Shown: in pieces, positions 23,131 through 33,793 of the stretch
Numbering within the stretch: position 1 is the stretch's first letter
Layout of the letters: each line of letters starts with the position of its first letter
Source of the DNA: Pseudeuparius sepicola
Lineage: Eukaryota > Arthropoda > Insecta > Coleoptera > Anthribidae
Reading direction: 5' to 3'
Length of the DNA: 64,000 bases
NCBI GenBank assembly: GCA_963920635.1
Contig: OY987299.1
Coordinates: 125,613,373 to 125,677,372, forward strand
Translations under genes and position numbers: made by a program
Notes under the pieces: model-generated
What the model saw: the letters and a program-made list of their open reading frames with translations, nothing else
Database searches by the model: none
Told to the model about the DNA's origin: nothing

Positions 23131-23670
23131 TTCCTCGGTTTCTTTTCTACAATTAAAGTGTAAACGATCTAACGGGTATACATACGGACTATTGACATTC
23201 AGACTGTAGGTATGTGCAATAGCATTGAATTACCCTTCTTTTTTACATAGATCCATTAAAGAAGAATATGCCTTCTTTTTAGTAAGTGTTTTACAAAAAA
23301 AAATCTAATAGGGTACCTACACAATATACTAATTAATTGCCGTTTTTCCTCCAATACACTTACGTATCAGCAGTAAGTAATATCCTTCTTTGCCTCTATA
23401 AAAAGGAAGGGTAATTCAGAAATCGCGGACGTCGCAACACCCCGGAAAAAATTGCACATACATTCTGTCTTTGTTTAAATCTCTCTGTGATATATGGTCC
23501 AGTTGCAGATAGACCGCATATAAATGGACTAGTCCTTTTGCAAACCGACTAGACCGTTTGTTGAAGTACAAGCTTCTTATACACATGGACTAATATCCGT
23601 TAAAAAAATAATAGTCCGTTTACATATGTATTAGTCAATTAGTCCTTTTGTATACGGCCTGTTTTATATA
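23131..23670. other. AT-rich sequence, no gene seen
   Basis: Several TAGTCCGTTT/TAGTCCTTTTG words repeat at 23500-23650. Nothing else is supported. Confidence 0.3.
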
Positions 23671-24849
23671 CAGTGTGTCCCGTTTTTCATGTCAACACCC
23701 CTGAAAATCTAAGTAATTGAACGGGGCAATTTTTTTATAGATATGTCCCTGAAAGGTCATCATTTGCGAAGTATTGGTTTGGCATTGCCGCGAAAGCCTG
23801 GCCTACTGCGATTTTTTAAAGGGGTGCGTTTTTCGAAAAACCATATTAGGCATTTTTTATTTAAAATCTGACACCACAGCGTTAATCAGGACACACCGAA
23901 ACCCCCATATACCAAATTTGAACAAAAAATATACAGGGAGTTTCATTTTGTAGGGTGTCAAATTTGAGCAAAATAGGAATTTTAAAGACATCTGGCGAGT
24001 CAAGTGTGAAAAGATTTACTACAAAAATATACAGGGTATTTTTTTCGGAGCCATCTCAAAATTCTGAATTTTTATTAAACTTTACACTGGTCAGGAGTGT
24101 TCTGGAATCATTGGAAAAATATTAATAAACACAAAAGTAATTCATTTCGTTGCAAAATGCCAACCAACAAATAAAAACAATTTAAATTATTGGACCTTTC
24201 TCAACAAAGTCACTGTCTAAGATGATACATTTTCTGTGCGGTTCCTGTTGTGGCACATCAGCCACATTAACTGATATGGACTTACTGACTGGCAAGCTTC
24301 TGTATTTTTTAGATTTAGTTCGTTTATAGTATGTGGAGCGGATTTAATACACTCGATTTTTGACCAGTATGTAAGTTCTAAAAATTCAGTAATTTGAGAT
24401 GGCACAGATAAGAACGCTCTGTATATTTTGTATTGGACCTTTGCACACCAATACCTTGAGTGGTCCTGTTGAACATTCAACTGTTTTGAGGGGATTCCAT
24501 GGCACACTTGACTTGGCAGATGCCTTTAAAATTCCTATTTTGCTCAACTTTGACACCCTGCAGAATGGAACTCCCTGTATATTTTTTGTTCAAATTTGGT
24601 ATATGGGGTTTCGGTGTGTCCTGATTAACGCTGTGGTGTCAGATTTTAAATAAAAAATGCCTAATATGGTTTTTCGAAAAACGCACCTCTTTAAAAAATC
24701 GCAGTAGGCCAGGCTTTCGCGGCAATGCCAAACCAATACTTCGCAAATGATGACCTTTCAGGGACATATCTATAAAAAAATTGCTCCGTTCAATTCCTTC
24801 AGCCTACTTAGATTTTCAGGGGTGTTAACATGAAAAACGGGACACACTG
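23671..24849. mobile_element. CAGTGTGTCC palindromic element
   Basis: It starts CAGTGTGTCCCGTTTTTCAT and ends with the complement at 24849; TA lies on both sides. The arms are about 430 bp. They are related to those of 52411-53671: they share CAGCGTTAATCAGGACAC and the segment around TCAAGTGTG/TCAAGCGTG. The 24217-24507 minus-strand frame in the core does not match a family that I can name. Confidence 0.8.
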
Positions 24850-24877
24850 TATACTGTCTGTAACTGTAACATAATAT

Positions 24878-25032
24878 ACTATAAGTTTATAACAAAAGCC
24901 AGAAAACCATTTTTTCTTACATTAGTATTTTTAGTTTATATAGTCATTTTCTATTAGATTTTGGGTATTATATTTGAAGATGAAGATTATATATTAATCG
25001 AGACGTTGACGAATAAATAGTGTTTTACCGTT
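24878..25032 (+). repeat. Direct repeat, possible Penelope-like terminal fragment
   Basis: It matches 33650-33793: TAAGTTTATA, AGTATTTTTAGTTTATA, TATATTAATCGA, AACGTTGGCGA-like and AATAGTGTTTTACCG words in the same order. The second copy abuts a Penelope-like element, so this may be its long terminal piece. That link is inference. Confidence 0.55.
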
Positions 25033-25226
25033 GACTTAAATATTCGTTTTACTCAAGGAAAGAGAGAGGACACCGCGCTTGCCTACCCTGCCGTGTATAG
25101 ATTTTGTTACGTCGTTTTGAACGGCGGCCATTTTATATGTGGCAGACAAAGCGAGTACGTTGTGAGTTAATTTCGTGATTTGTGAATTAAAAGTAAAAGT
25201 GATTAAGGGGAGAATATACTCTTACG
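25033..25226 (+). promoter_or_regulatory. Candidate promoter/5' leader of the THAP exon
   Basis: GC-richer and CpG-containing sequence, with GCGGCCATTTT at about 25123, lies directly before the ATG. A loosely inverted match (AAAGAGAGAGGACACC at about 25059 against GGCGTCATCTCTCTTTCTTT at about 25762) could instead mark transposon ends around the exon. The evidence is weak. Confidence 0.3.
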
Positions 25227-25300
25227 ATGGCGAATTGTTCAGCGTTTGGTTGCAAAAGCAGAAGTGAAAAGCAGCAAGAGCCCGGGATTTTATTTCACAG
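25227..25300 (+). CDS. First coding exon of a THAP zinc-finger protein
   Basis: The ATG at 25227 opens MANCSAFGCKSRSEKQQEPG followed by ILFHR. This is the start of a THAP domain: a C-x4-C pair at residues 4 and 9 near the N-terminus, then a hydrophobic-FHRF step. Other THAP domains complete the zinc site with a later C-x2-H. The exon ends CACAG|GTAAAT at 25300, a strong splice donor in phase 2. THAP domains bind DNA and occur in cellular regulators and in P-element transposases. No second exon with the rest of the domain is seen downstream in the window. The GC-richer 150 bp upstream could be its promoter. It may be the 5' end of a real gene with a long intron, or a P-element-like remnant. 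Confidence 0.7.
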
Positions 25301-26651
25301 GTAAATATTTAACAAGCTACCTTTTAAAGATGCCCTAAAACTTTATTTTTTCTCAATATAACTTCTTAAAGTTCCTTCTACCTTTTAGTATGATAAAGTG
25401 CATTATTTTGTTTGTAAATAGGACCAATATAATTATTTTTTAACATCGTTTTTATTGAAAATTGCTTAATTCATTATGACAGTTTCATAAAATATGGGCT
25501 GGTATCCATGGGCGTGCATTATTTATTTTATTTTAATTGATTCGAAATCGCTGCAAATAAAGATATTTCAGCACTTGACACTAGCTTTATATTTGGGAAA
25601 TTATCTGCAAATAAATACTAATATTTCAAATTACATTAAGTCAAAATTAACCACCTCTTCATTTTTAACATTTTTGTGAAATTGGCTAAGAACGCGTTTC
25701 ATTCTACGCCACTGGCCTGTCGTGCGATGTGGCAGTCGGTAACATGGCCGCGAGCGCTGTTAGGCGTCATCTCTCTTTCTTTGTCTAAGGTTTTACTCGT
25801 ATTTTCACCCTTCTACTAAGTTAAACCAAAAATTATTTAATTTTTTGGGTCACCAAGCTTCACTTATTGCATTTTTTATACCTAGATATTTAAATTTTTA
25901 GCCATTGTACTGAAAAGTTGAAACAAAACACAATACGAAAACTATTTCCAAAAATAACGCAAAATGTTTAAAAGGAGTGTTAGGGAGACTTCTTGAAAAA
26001 TTAAATTTTCAAAAAAACGGTACATTTTTCGAAAAAAGTCAAGAACATTTTTTTCTTTGAATTGATTGGGAAATTTAGTGATGAAAAAAGAATTACTTTT
26101 CCAGCGGCGTACCATATTTTATTAAAAATATTATGGATGATCCCCGCCTCTCCGGCACTGGTGGAAGTAGACAGGCCGAATTATTTTTAACGTAGAGCAT
26201 TTAATTTGTGTGCAAACTGTACCAAATATGTTTGTCTAAACTGTCTTCCTCTAGGAAAAATAAAAGAAACTTAAAAAAATTAACTTTGACGCCCTGTATT
26301 CTCTACACAGTCTGGATTTCGATATACTTACTCTTATATGAAAAAATGACTCATTTTAATGTTTTCTATAGATACTTGAAGTCTTTTTTTAAATAATAAT
26401 ATCCGCAATAATTCAATTCCTCCAACAGATAAATTACCCTTACAAAAGTTCGTACCCCAGTAGTTGTAGTATAGCTGGATACCAATTAATGAAGAAAAAA
26501 TTGGGCAATAATGGTCATTTCACATAATGAAGTTTTTAAATTTCCCGCTTCGTATATGGCTACCAGTTACGGGCGGCGCTTTAAACCAATAAAGATGAGG
26601 AATTTCTTTCACTGACAAACTGGACGCGCAAACTGATGTGGAAGACGCATA
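25301..26651. other. AT-rich sequence after the THAP exon, no second exon recognised
   Basis: I looked for the continuation of the THAP domain (an FPxD start, a W, then C-x2-H) and found none. The segment 25690-25800 is GC-richer. About 26000-26400 contains ACGCCCTGTAT and AGCGGCGTACC words like decayed transposon ends. Confidence 0.35.
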
Positions 26652-26659
26652 GTGTGAGC

Positions 26660-27319
26660 CACGGGCGTAGCCAAGGGGGGGGGGGGGGTTTCGGGGGTTC
26701 AAACCCCCCCCCCCCCCGAAATAAGCAAAATATTACCTAAAAATACGAGGAGTGAAGAGTTAAATTATTATTACGTTTGAATATATGTAGTAATAGTAGC
26801 GCCTAGCGCCATCTTTTGACGAGAGGCAGACGCAGTTGCAGCCGAACTTGCCTACCCCGAAATCTAGTTTGGAATGCCTAGATATGTGCGATAAAAACCT
26901 TTATCCTAATATTTACACATTACTACAAATCTTGGCTACCATTCCTGTATCTACTGCTACCCCAGAAAGGTCTTTCTCGAGTCTAAGGAGACTGAAAAAC
27001 TATTTACGAAACACTACAAGTGAAAACAGACTTAATGGTTTGGCTCTAATGAACATTCACTATGGAACAGAAATTCATGCAGATGAAGTAGTGGATATAT
27101 TAAAGCCGAAGATTTCTTCTTTAATGGTTTTAGATTTAGCGCAGAGGAACGAAATTAATTTATCCATTTCATTTAAAGTTAACAACTTTATAAATATGTC
27201 GTAGTTTTTCGGATGAATATATAGATATTAAATTTCATGTAAGTATATTTTTGTTGTTTTATTTACTTCTCAAACTAACCCCCCCCCCCAAAAAAAACTA
27301 AATCCTGGCTACGCCCGTG
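26660..27319 (+). mobile_element. hAT element, deletion derivative, copy 1
   Basis: The ends are CACGGGCGTAGCCAAGG at 26660 and CCTGGCTACGCCCGTG ending at 27319. The flanks are perfect 8-bp duplications, GTGTGAGC at 26652-26659 and 27320-27327, diagnostic of hAT insertion. Next to each end is a long G or C homopolymer run. Only the C-terminal part of the transposase remains. A second, longer derivative is at 39830-40957. Confidence 0.95.
26839..27204 (+). pseudogene. hAT transposase, C-terminal dimerisation domain
   Basis: The open frame reads LPTPKSSLECLDMCDKN, LLQILATIPVSTATPERSFS and SSLRRLKNYLRNTTSENRLN, ending GLALMNIHYG and a tail that stops at 27204. This is the hAT C-terminal dimerisation domain: the STATPERSFS, LKNYLR and ENRLNGLALMNIH blocks are typical of insect ZMYM/hAT-like transposases. 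There is no ATG at the start; upstream coding was removed by a deletion that joins 5' untranslated sequence to this exon. The frame itself is intact, which suggests a fairly young insertion. It cannot transpose without the missing BED and DDE parts. Confidence 0.9.
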
Positions 27320-27420
27320 GTGTGAGCGATGAACTGAGTACCGGTAAACACGCGAAGACTTAATTGCGCGACCTTCCCTCTGTGCGTGTGTGGGGCGCTT
27401 TAGAATAGCGTGTGGTAAGT

Positions 27421-27672
27421 AAGTGCCGGTTTTACATGGATGTTATTTGGTGCTGTAGCGCCGGGCGGCAAATCGTAAGGGCGGCAAATAGTAATGGTGG
27501 CAAATCGTAATAGGGCTGTGTTATTCTCAGCTGCTACATACAAAATTATGCTCGAAAAATAGGCGAATAGAAATAGGGAGTTATTTAGTTTACACGAATT
27601 TCACAAATTATTCTTACTATGTAATTACCGATGCGACGGCTATGATGTCACCTTCGCATAGCATAAAGCATA
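27421..27672 (+). repeat. Tandem duplication D1, unit 1 (internally deleted)
   Basis: 27421-27653 is a near copy of 28398-28646. It starts AAGTGCCGGTTTTACATGGA and ends CTATGATGTCACCT. The following CGCATAGCATAAAGCATA (27655-27672) matches 29039-29056, so this unit lost about 390 bp that unit 2 still has. Inside, GGCGGCAAATCGTAAG is repeated two or three times. Confidence 0.85.
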
Positions 27673-28398
27673 TAGTCCAAAGCACGAAAGAAAACGTTTC
27701 TAATGAATGCGGGCAGCGTTGCGAGATTTCCTATACGAGTAGTCGTTATTTATTGGCGAATACAAGTTTTATCATATTTAAGCCGAATTCCTGAACTCTG
27801 TTATACCGAAAAAATAAAGCTCGCATCACGGGACCACTTACCCATTTTTGTTTATCATTTATTTTTAACGCGGTGTGATAAAACACCTATTAGGTATATT
27901 TTTTTTCAACATCGTCGCGTCTACCATCGCCTTTGAAATACGGCAACACAGCACTTCTGCGAAAGAGTGGGCTGATAAAACCAGTTAGCCAACGCGTTTT
28001 GTGCCTGTTTCTATAGTACGTAAAGTTAACTGCGTATTTGGGCTACCATACAGACCTCATTTTTTAGGCCGCTGGCAAGTTTTTTCCGCCGGCTCAGAGA
28101 GCTCAGTGGCGTTTCGTATGTTCGGGAGTTAACGTGTACAAAATGAGTAAACAGGGAAGAACGTTGCATTCTAAAGCACGAAAAATAATTGCCAATGTTA
28201 TAAGGGTTTGCCTTCCTCCATAGTCTAAGGCATCACCGTTAAGAATAATATTAACAATAAATTAAATAACAATTATATGAAAATTAAGTCAGTGAGTTAC
28301 ACACAATTGAGCTACGCCCCTGAACTGTGACCAATTCTATAATATTTGCAAGTTCTTCCCCCTTACGTCGCACGCATTCTGCCGTAAGGAGGACTATA
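27671..28398 (+). mobile_element. TATAGTCC element (Tc1/IS630-like MITE), copy 1
   Basis: The ends TATAGTCC and GGACTATA are inverted; the outer TA may be the target duplication. The three copies in the window are alike: this one, 37974-38647, and 62037-62757 inverted. Each carries the first codons of a transposase and then skips to the right end. This copy is placed between the two units of tandem duplication D1. Confidence 0.9.
28143..28223 (+). pseudogene. Truncated transposase start, copy 1
   Basis: ATG followed by SKQGRTLHSKARKIIANVIR and VCLPP, then a stop: 26 residues. The block resembles the opening of the helix-turn-helix domain in the TATAGTAAGGGC family (AQSRKLILNVV). It appears to be the first stretch of a Tc1/IS630-like transposase left behind by an internal deletion. 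It is too short to fold as a DNA-binding domain. Confidence 0.6.
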
Positions 28399-29056
28399 AG
28401 TGCCGGTTTTACATGGATGCTATTTGGTGCTGTAGCGCCGGGCGGCAAATCGTAAGGGCGGCAAATCGTAAGGGCGGCAAATAGTAATGGTGGCAAATCG
28501 TAATAGGGCTGTGTTATTCTCAGCTGCTACATACAAAATTATGCTCGAAAAATAGGCGAATAGAAATAGGGAGTTATTTAGTTTACACGAATTTCCCAAA
28601 TTATTCTTACTATGTAATTACCGATGCGACGGCTATGATGTCACCTCCTCTAAAGTCTATCCAAGTTACAGCGGCAGTAGATATAAACAAAGTCACATGA
28701 CCGCCTTGCGATCGATTACCAGGGTCGGACTAATAGGAGATTCCAAGTGGCTTGTAATTCTGAACTAATTCTTTTAGAAGTTCTAAAATTTGTGTTTCTA
28801 CCTTTCGTGGATCTTTTTAAATTTCCTTAAATTAAGTAGCAAAATAAATTTACAGAATATACTGCTCGCGATCCGATCTAAAATATGCAGGAAACTCAAC
28901 TGAGGGAAGAGCCGGCAATGCATTCTGCTCGCACTTGACATTTTATGACGGCCAGCCCAATAAGAGAATAGGTCCACGTGGTGGCCAATGTTTTGATCTA
29001 CTGCCTGTGTAACTTGGATATACTTTAGTAGTATGCGTCGCATAGCATAAAGCATA
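28398..29056 (+). repeat. Tandem duplication D1, unit 2 (complete)
   Basis: 28398-28646 equals unit 1, with about 16 extra bases from one more GGCGGCAAATCGTAAG repeat. 28647-29038 is missing from unit 1. 29039-29056 matches the end of unit 1. The interior contains no recognisable gene. Confidence 0.8.
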
Positions 29057-29872
29057 CCAGGTGATTTCATTATACCTACTCTGATTGGCTGGGCGGCCTG
29101 CGGGAGTTTCAAACATTCACCGTCTTTCATTTCCAGTGGCTACATAACTCTGTTTGTTTATTTCTGCTTCTCCCATTCGTTTTTTAGTGATAGTGAATAG
29201 TTTCCTTTCAATTTTATTTAGCAAGAAAATTGTTTTATGATTGAGAGTAATGTAGATTGCCCAAGAAAAATTAAATTCTTATCGATATTATCAAGATAAT
29301 AGGTACCTACTTACTTTTTCAAACTTAAAATCAAGGAAGCGACTATAGAGCTATAATAGAGCTTAACAAAATTCCTATTTTTTACATTAGATATGTATAC
29401 TTTGTGTCTTTGGTATTACCTACGGAACATGTCAATATTTAATTTATAATTAATTTTGAAATACATATAATAAACAATTTTGAATTTTGTTTTTTTTTGT
29501 TAAACAATTTTCGGTAGTTTACGGCAAAATTCGGTAGATTGTAGAAATTTACTGGCAGCGACAAGTTACAAGTAAAGACCTACATCTAAAATCCTTATGG
29601 GCCAATTGGAAATACCCACAAAATATCAAAATCAGTGAAGTTTTCAGAATTCTGGAGAATATCAAACCTAATTTCCATTTAGCTTATAACCTTGAATTTT
29701 TGAGTGTCAGTTCGCGTCATCCCTCATTTCGGAATTTTTAGGTTTTATAATTTATTAACACATGTTGCGTTCCTATTTGGTAAAAATCAGCATAGTCAAT
29801 ATCTAATATCAATAATTTCTATGTTTTCAAAAATTTACTCAAAACTACCTTCTTGGTAGTCCAGTAGGTATA
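29057..29872. other. Non-coding sequence, no gene seen
   Basis: About 29060-29170 is GC-richer. About 29508-29560 has repeated CGGTAGTTTACGG/CGGTAGATTG words that return on the far side of the next palindrome (31230-31310). Confidence 0.35.
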
Positions 29873-31179
29873 CACTGTGTCCCGGATAAGAATGAACAGC
29901 ATGGGGATATTGCAAACGGTGAGAGATAGGGCAACGGTTAAATGAGAAAAAGTTGCGCAATTTCGAGGTCAATAAAATGGCACAAACAGATTTCTAATAT
30001 CTTTTTTCGTTTTTGAGTAATTTTGAAAAAAGTAAAATTTTGCGTTTTCGATTTTATTTTTTTCTGAAGTTGCTATCACAGATAGAGAAAAAAGAAAAGC
30101 ACTTTCTTATGGCACTTTTTAACGGGCCTTAAGATGGCGTTTTTAGATTTGTTCTACAACGTTTCGTTTTTGAGAAACCATCTTCAACTTAATTTTTTAA
30201 ATACGGACCTGGATTTTTTTTTGCAGATTTTGAAAGCACTTTTCATTGCAAATACCATGATGTATGACAAGAAATATTTTTAAAATGTTTTGAGACAATT
30301 ATACTGAAAATTCCTTTTTTCTATTTTTTTTTTCTAATGCGGCCCTGTATTTAATAATAAGAAGTCTAAATATTAATCAGTATTGTCAACAATTTAACTT
30401 ATAACTTATCTTTCAATTGGAGAACTAAAAAAAGGAGGGCACATACGATAATAAAAATAAATAAAAATCCTCCACCTAGAAGGCTTTGAAACAACGAAAC
30501 CAATCCCTTGTCATTTGTCATAACTCCCACTGTATCATTTAGTTAACAATTTATTTCATTACAAATGGAGGGTGCTTTTTCAAATGACGACAAATTTAAC
30601 ATGTCAGCATGTTATATCTTGTGTCACAGAAATAGTGTAGAGGCCGAACGAATGTATTTTTGCAATTAATAAATGGCAAAAGTTATAGCTTTTTTCTCGC
30701 AATTAGGAAAAGCGAAGAATTTACTCCAAAACACAATGCGACACTGTTTGCTGTATAACAACAGAGGAAAACACTTTATCAGACGCAGGGCCGTACAATT
30801 TAAAAATATTAAGTTTTCGAAGTAAAAATAAACTGTAAGTTAAATTGTTGTCAATACTGATTAATATTTAGACTCCTTATTATTAAATACGTTGTAGAAC
30901 AAATCTAAAAACGCCATCTTAAGGCCCGTTAAAAAGTGCCATAAGAAAGTGTTTTTCTTTTTTCTCTATCTGTGATAACAACTTCAGAAAAAAATAAAAT
31001 CGAAAACGCAAAATTTTACTTTTTTCAAAATAACTCAAAAACGAAAAAAGATATTAAAAATCTCTTTGTGCCATTTTATTGACCTCAAAATTGCGCAACT
31101 TTTTCCCCATTTAACCGTTGCCCTATCTCTCACCGTTTGCAATATCCCCATGCTGTTCATTCTTATCCGGGACACAGTG
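29873..31179 (+). mobile_element. CACTGTGTCCCGG palindromic element with transposase start
   Basis: The arms are 29873-30162 with 30893-31179, continuing as 30340-30410 with 30785-30892. The left arm has about 180 bp (30163-30340) with no partner. The ends are CACTGTGTCCCGGATAAGAA and its complement, flanked by TA. The core contains the N-terminal start of a mariner-like transposase. Confidence 0.85.
30565..30669 (+). pseudogene. Mariner-superfamily transposase, N-terminal fragment
   Basis: ATG then EGAFSNDDKFNMSACYILCH, RNSVEAERMYFCN and a stop. The arrangement (a short lead, then a helix of the form DM..IYG.C..N...A...Y) is the first helix-turn-helix segment of insect mariner-like transposases, which binds the terminal repeats. 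The fragment ends at a premature stop after 34 residues. AT-rich sequence downstream keeps only faint similarity. It identifies the element as mariner-superfamily and sets its orientation as plus. Confidence 0.6.
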
Positions 31180-32003
31180 TATAATATTAAGTGGAAAATG
31201 AAAATATTGATAAAAATCATTTCTTTATAACTTCCCGGTAGAATTTTATTTTAAATCGGTAGATCGGTAGAACTTTACGAAATCTTTAGATCTGTCGACA
31301 AATCGGTAGACCTGGCAACACTGCTAATAGGTAGGGGGTAGGGGCGCCGGTTACAGTTAGCACCTGGCGCAAAAGTACCTTCAACCGGCACTGGATAAGG
31401 TTAATAAGGTTATGGACAACGTCCAACGTTAAACGCAAAAATGAAGGTAGAAAAAGCCCTCCGGCAAAATATGTTTTCGCTTGGTTCTATCGATTTGCCA
31501 TTGTTGGATTTTCTCGTATAATTTCCATAGCAATTAAACACGACAGGTTCCGTTTCCAAGATTTTCTCCCTTTTGGGAGGGGGGCAAAATTGCTTGAATG
31601 TAAATAATAATTTTGATATTAAAAAAAAAAACAGACGAGACATAACTAGTAGAGGAATAAATCGTGGAATACATCAACGTGTTTACTCTTTGGTATTGCC
31701 ACACGTGTACACCTATGCACATAATTGCACATGTCATATTGTTTTCCAGCAAATTTATTATTTTTACTCTAGTTGTGTATCAGTGTAACAATTTTGAACA
31801 ATGGGACACGAAGCTTCCGTGGCACATAAGAAAAATGGAATAGTCCCGTGCAACTAAACAAATATATATGTTTTGATTCGGTATTGTACAATATATGTTG
31901 ATTCATTACAATGCCAGTTTGGTTTTGATTTTTTTTAAATCACCAAAAATTTTGATAAAATTTTCAAAAAATTATTCTTAAAAACATATTTAGTGCCACT
32001 GGT
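31180..32003. other. Non-coding sequence, no gene seen
   Basis: 31230-31310 carries CGGTAGA-rich words matching the other side of the palindrome. Short frames overlap at 31410-31788 on both strands with no recognisable similarity. Confidence 0.35.
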
Positions 32004-32750
32004 TCACGCTTTAGTTTCGTCAAAATCAAATTTATGTTTAAACTCACCAGAGTGTTCAACAAGGCCAGTAGTACGATTAAACGGATTAATAATGTTGAGT
32101 TTCTTGCAGTCTCTTCTAGTTTTTAAATATCTTTTTGTTTGGACTATGTGTAGCATTTAGAGCAGGCTTTGAAAGGTATTTTATAAACAACATTAGACTT
32201 TAATTCAAGGGGAGTATTAGATCTAATTTTAGTGAAAAAGTTTTTTTGAATTGTGTTGTTTTAACTAAATGATATAAATTTGTTTTCAGAACGTAAACAG
32301 TGGCCTAGTTTTTTCAGAAAGTCATGAAACATATAGTATTTTAATAAAACGTTTATTGGAATATCACTAATCTTATTATTATTGGGAATTCGATCTTTAA
32401 AAAGTATTTTATTAATTAGAGATATAAGTAGGGTAATTACGAGGGTCATTATTTTTTATTTTTTTATGTAATTCTGGGGAAGGTTTTTAAAAACTACGGT
32501 TTTTTACATTGAGGATTACATTAACCTTTTGTTTAAAGGAATGGTTAGAATGAAAATTAATAAATGTTTCTGGAAATATTGGTACTTATATAATATGATA
32601 CGAATCTATAATAATTTTGTTATAGAAAGATCTGTTTCTGATCTAATTATTTTAGTATATATGGTTATGTTGTTTTAACTCTAACGTAAATTGTAACTTA
32701 GGATGAAAAGAGTTAAACGTATTAAGAAGATCTGCGCGTCTATTAGTCTT
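32004..32750 (-). pseudogene. Penelope-like retroelement: RT thumb and GIY-YIG endonuclease remnant
   Basis: On the minus strand, reading from 32750 down through several frames, the order is: LLNTFNSFHPKLQFTLELKQ; PETFINFHSNHSFKQKVNVI; NVKNRSF; then FTKIRSNTPLELKSNVVYKI, PFKACSKCYT; and finally NPFNRTTGLVEHSGEFKHKF and DF before a stop at 32004. These are the RT C-terminal part and the GIY-YIG module (SNVVYKIPC..C...Y, and the late H..E..H.FDF) of Penelope-like elements, which copy RNA at open DNA ends. Many stops and frameshifts are present. The 5' RT part is not seen, and a palindrome (32760-33647) is inserted right upstream. Confidence 0.85.
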
Positions 32751-32759
32751 CATTTTATA

Positions 32760-33647
32760 CAGTGTGGTTATTTAAGTGTGCAACATATGGGATTTTTTTT
32801 ATTAATTGCACAACGAAAAAACAAATATTACCTAAAGTTGGTGCATGTTCGATAATCATATTAGGCGCATTTAGAAAGATTGCAAGTCAAACAGCATACA
32901 GGGTAGGTCAAAAAATATAAAAAATGTACAAGAGTAAAGTACCATTATTTTAGAAAAATGCAAAATGTTATTAAGAAAAGTTGTATAGAATTAAAAGTTA
33001 TGCCTAAACACCAAAACATGATCTCCTAAGAAAAATAAATACCTATATTTTTTTGAAAAACATTAATAATTTCCTAAAAAAATTGTTTAATATTCACCCT
33101 AAACAATTTCATAAATCAATCAAAATTTTATCAATTTCGCATAAATTTGTTCAAACTCAAGCATATTACTTGTAAAATTAACTTAGATTTTTGTTTTTTT
33201 AGGGAATCTCAAACTTCATGTCTGTTGCAACGATATTAAAATTTCGCAAAAATTCTTCCGAACAAGGTAAAACATTAGTAATGATAATGTGTATATTGAT
33301 CTCATTTAAGGTGCAAAATTTTTATTTTAACTGTTTATTAAGAAACTGGAAATTAATCGACAAAAAAATTTTTTCTTAGGAGGCCATGTTTTGGCCTTTA
33401 GGCATAGCTTTTAATTCTAAACAACTTTTTTAATAACCTTTTGCTGAATTTTTTGAAATAAGGGAACTTTCCTCTTGTGCAATTTTTATATTTTTTGACC
33501 TACCCAGAATGTTGTTTAACTTGCAACGATTCTAAGTGCACCTAATATGATTATTGAACATGCATCAACTTTCTGCAATGTCTGTATTTTAGTTGTGCAA
33601 TTAATAAAAAAAAGTTCCATATGTTGCAGACTTAAATGACCACACTG
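32760..33647. mobile_element. CAGTGTGG palindromic element, complete copy
   Basis: It starts CAGTGTGGTTATTTAAGTGT and ends with the complement at 33647, with TA on both sides. The arms are about 330-400 bp. A truncated left arm is at 21782-22084. It is placed between the Penelope-like remnant and the repeat at 33650-33793, so it probably inserted into the retroelement. No transposase remnant is recognised. Confidence 0.85.
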
Positions 33648-33649
33648 TA

Positions 33650-33793
33650 TATAAGTTTATATCAAGTGTCAGAAAAAATTAGTTAGTATTTTTAGTTTAT
33701 ACCTATTCATTTTCTATCAGACTGTATTATATTTTGGAGCCCTGCTCTAATATATTAATCGAAACGTTGGCGATGAAATAGTGTTTTACCGCG
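33650..33793 (+). repeat. Direct repeat, possible Penelope-like terminal fragment, copy 2
   Basis: Matches 24878-25032. It ends with GAAACGTTGGCGATGAAATA and GTGTTTTACCG. It would be the upstream end of the Penelope-like element if that element was split by the palindrome. Confidence 0.5.

Noticed and set aside
24217..24507. 96-codon minus-strand frame in a palindrome core
   Set aside because: I tried to match it to the mariner C-terminal block; the resemblance is too weak and frame-dependent to claim.
26679..26718. Long G and C runs as possible sequencing error
   Set aside because: The same runs occur at the equivalent positions in the second hAT copy (39850 and 40905-40942), so they belong to the element, though run lengths may be inexact.
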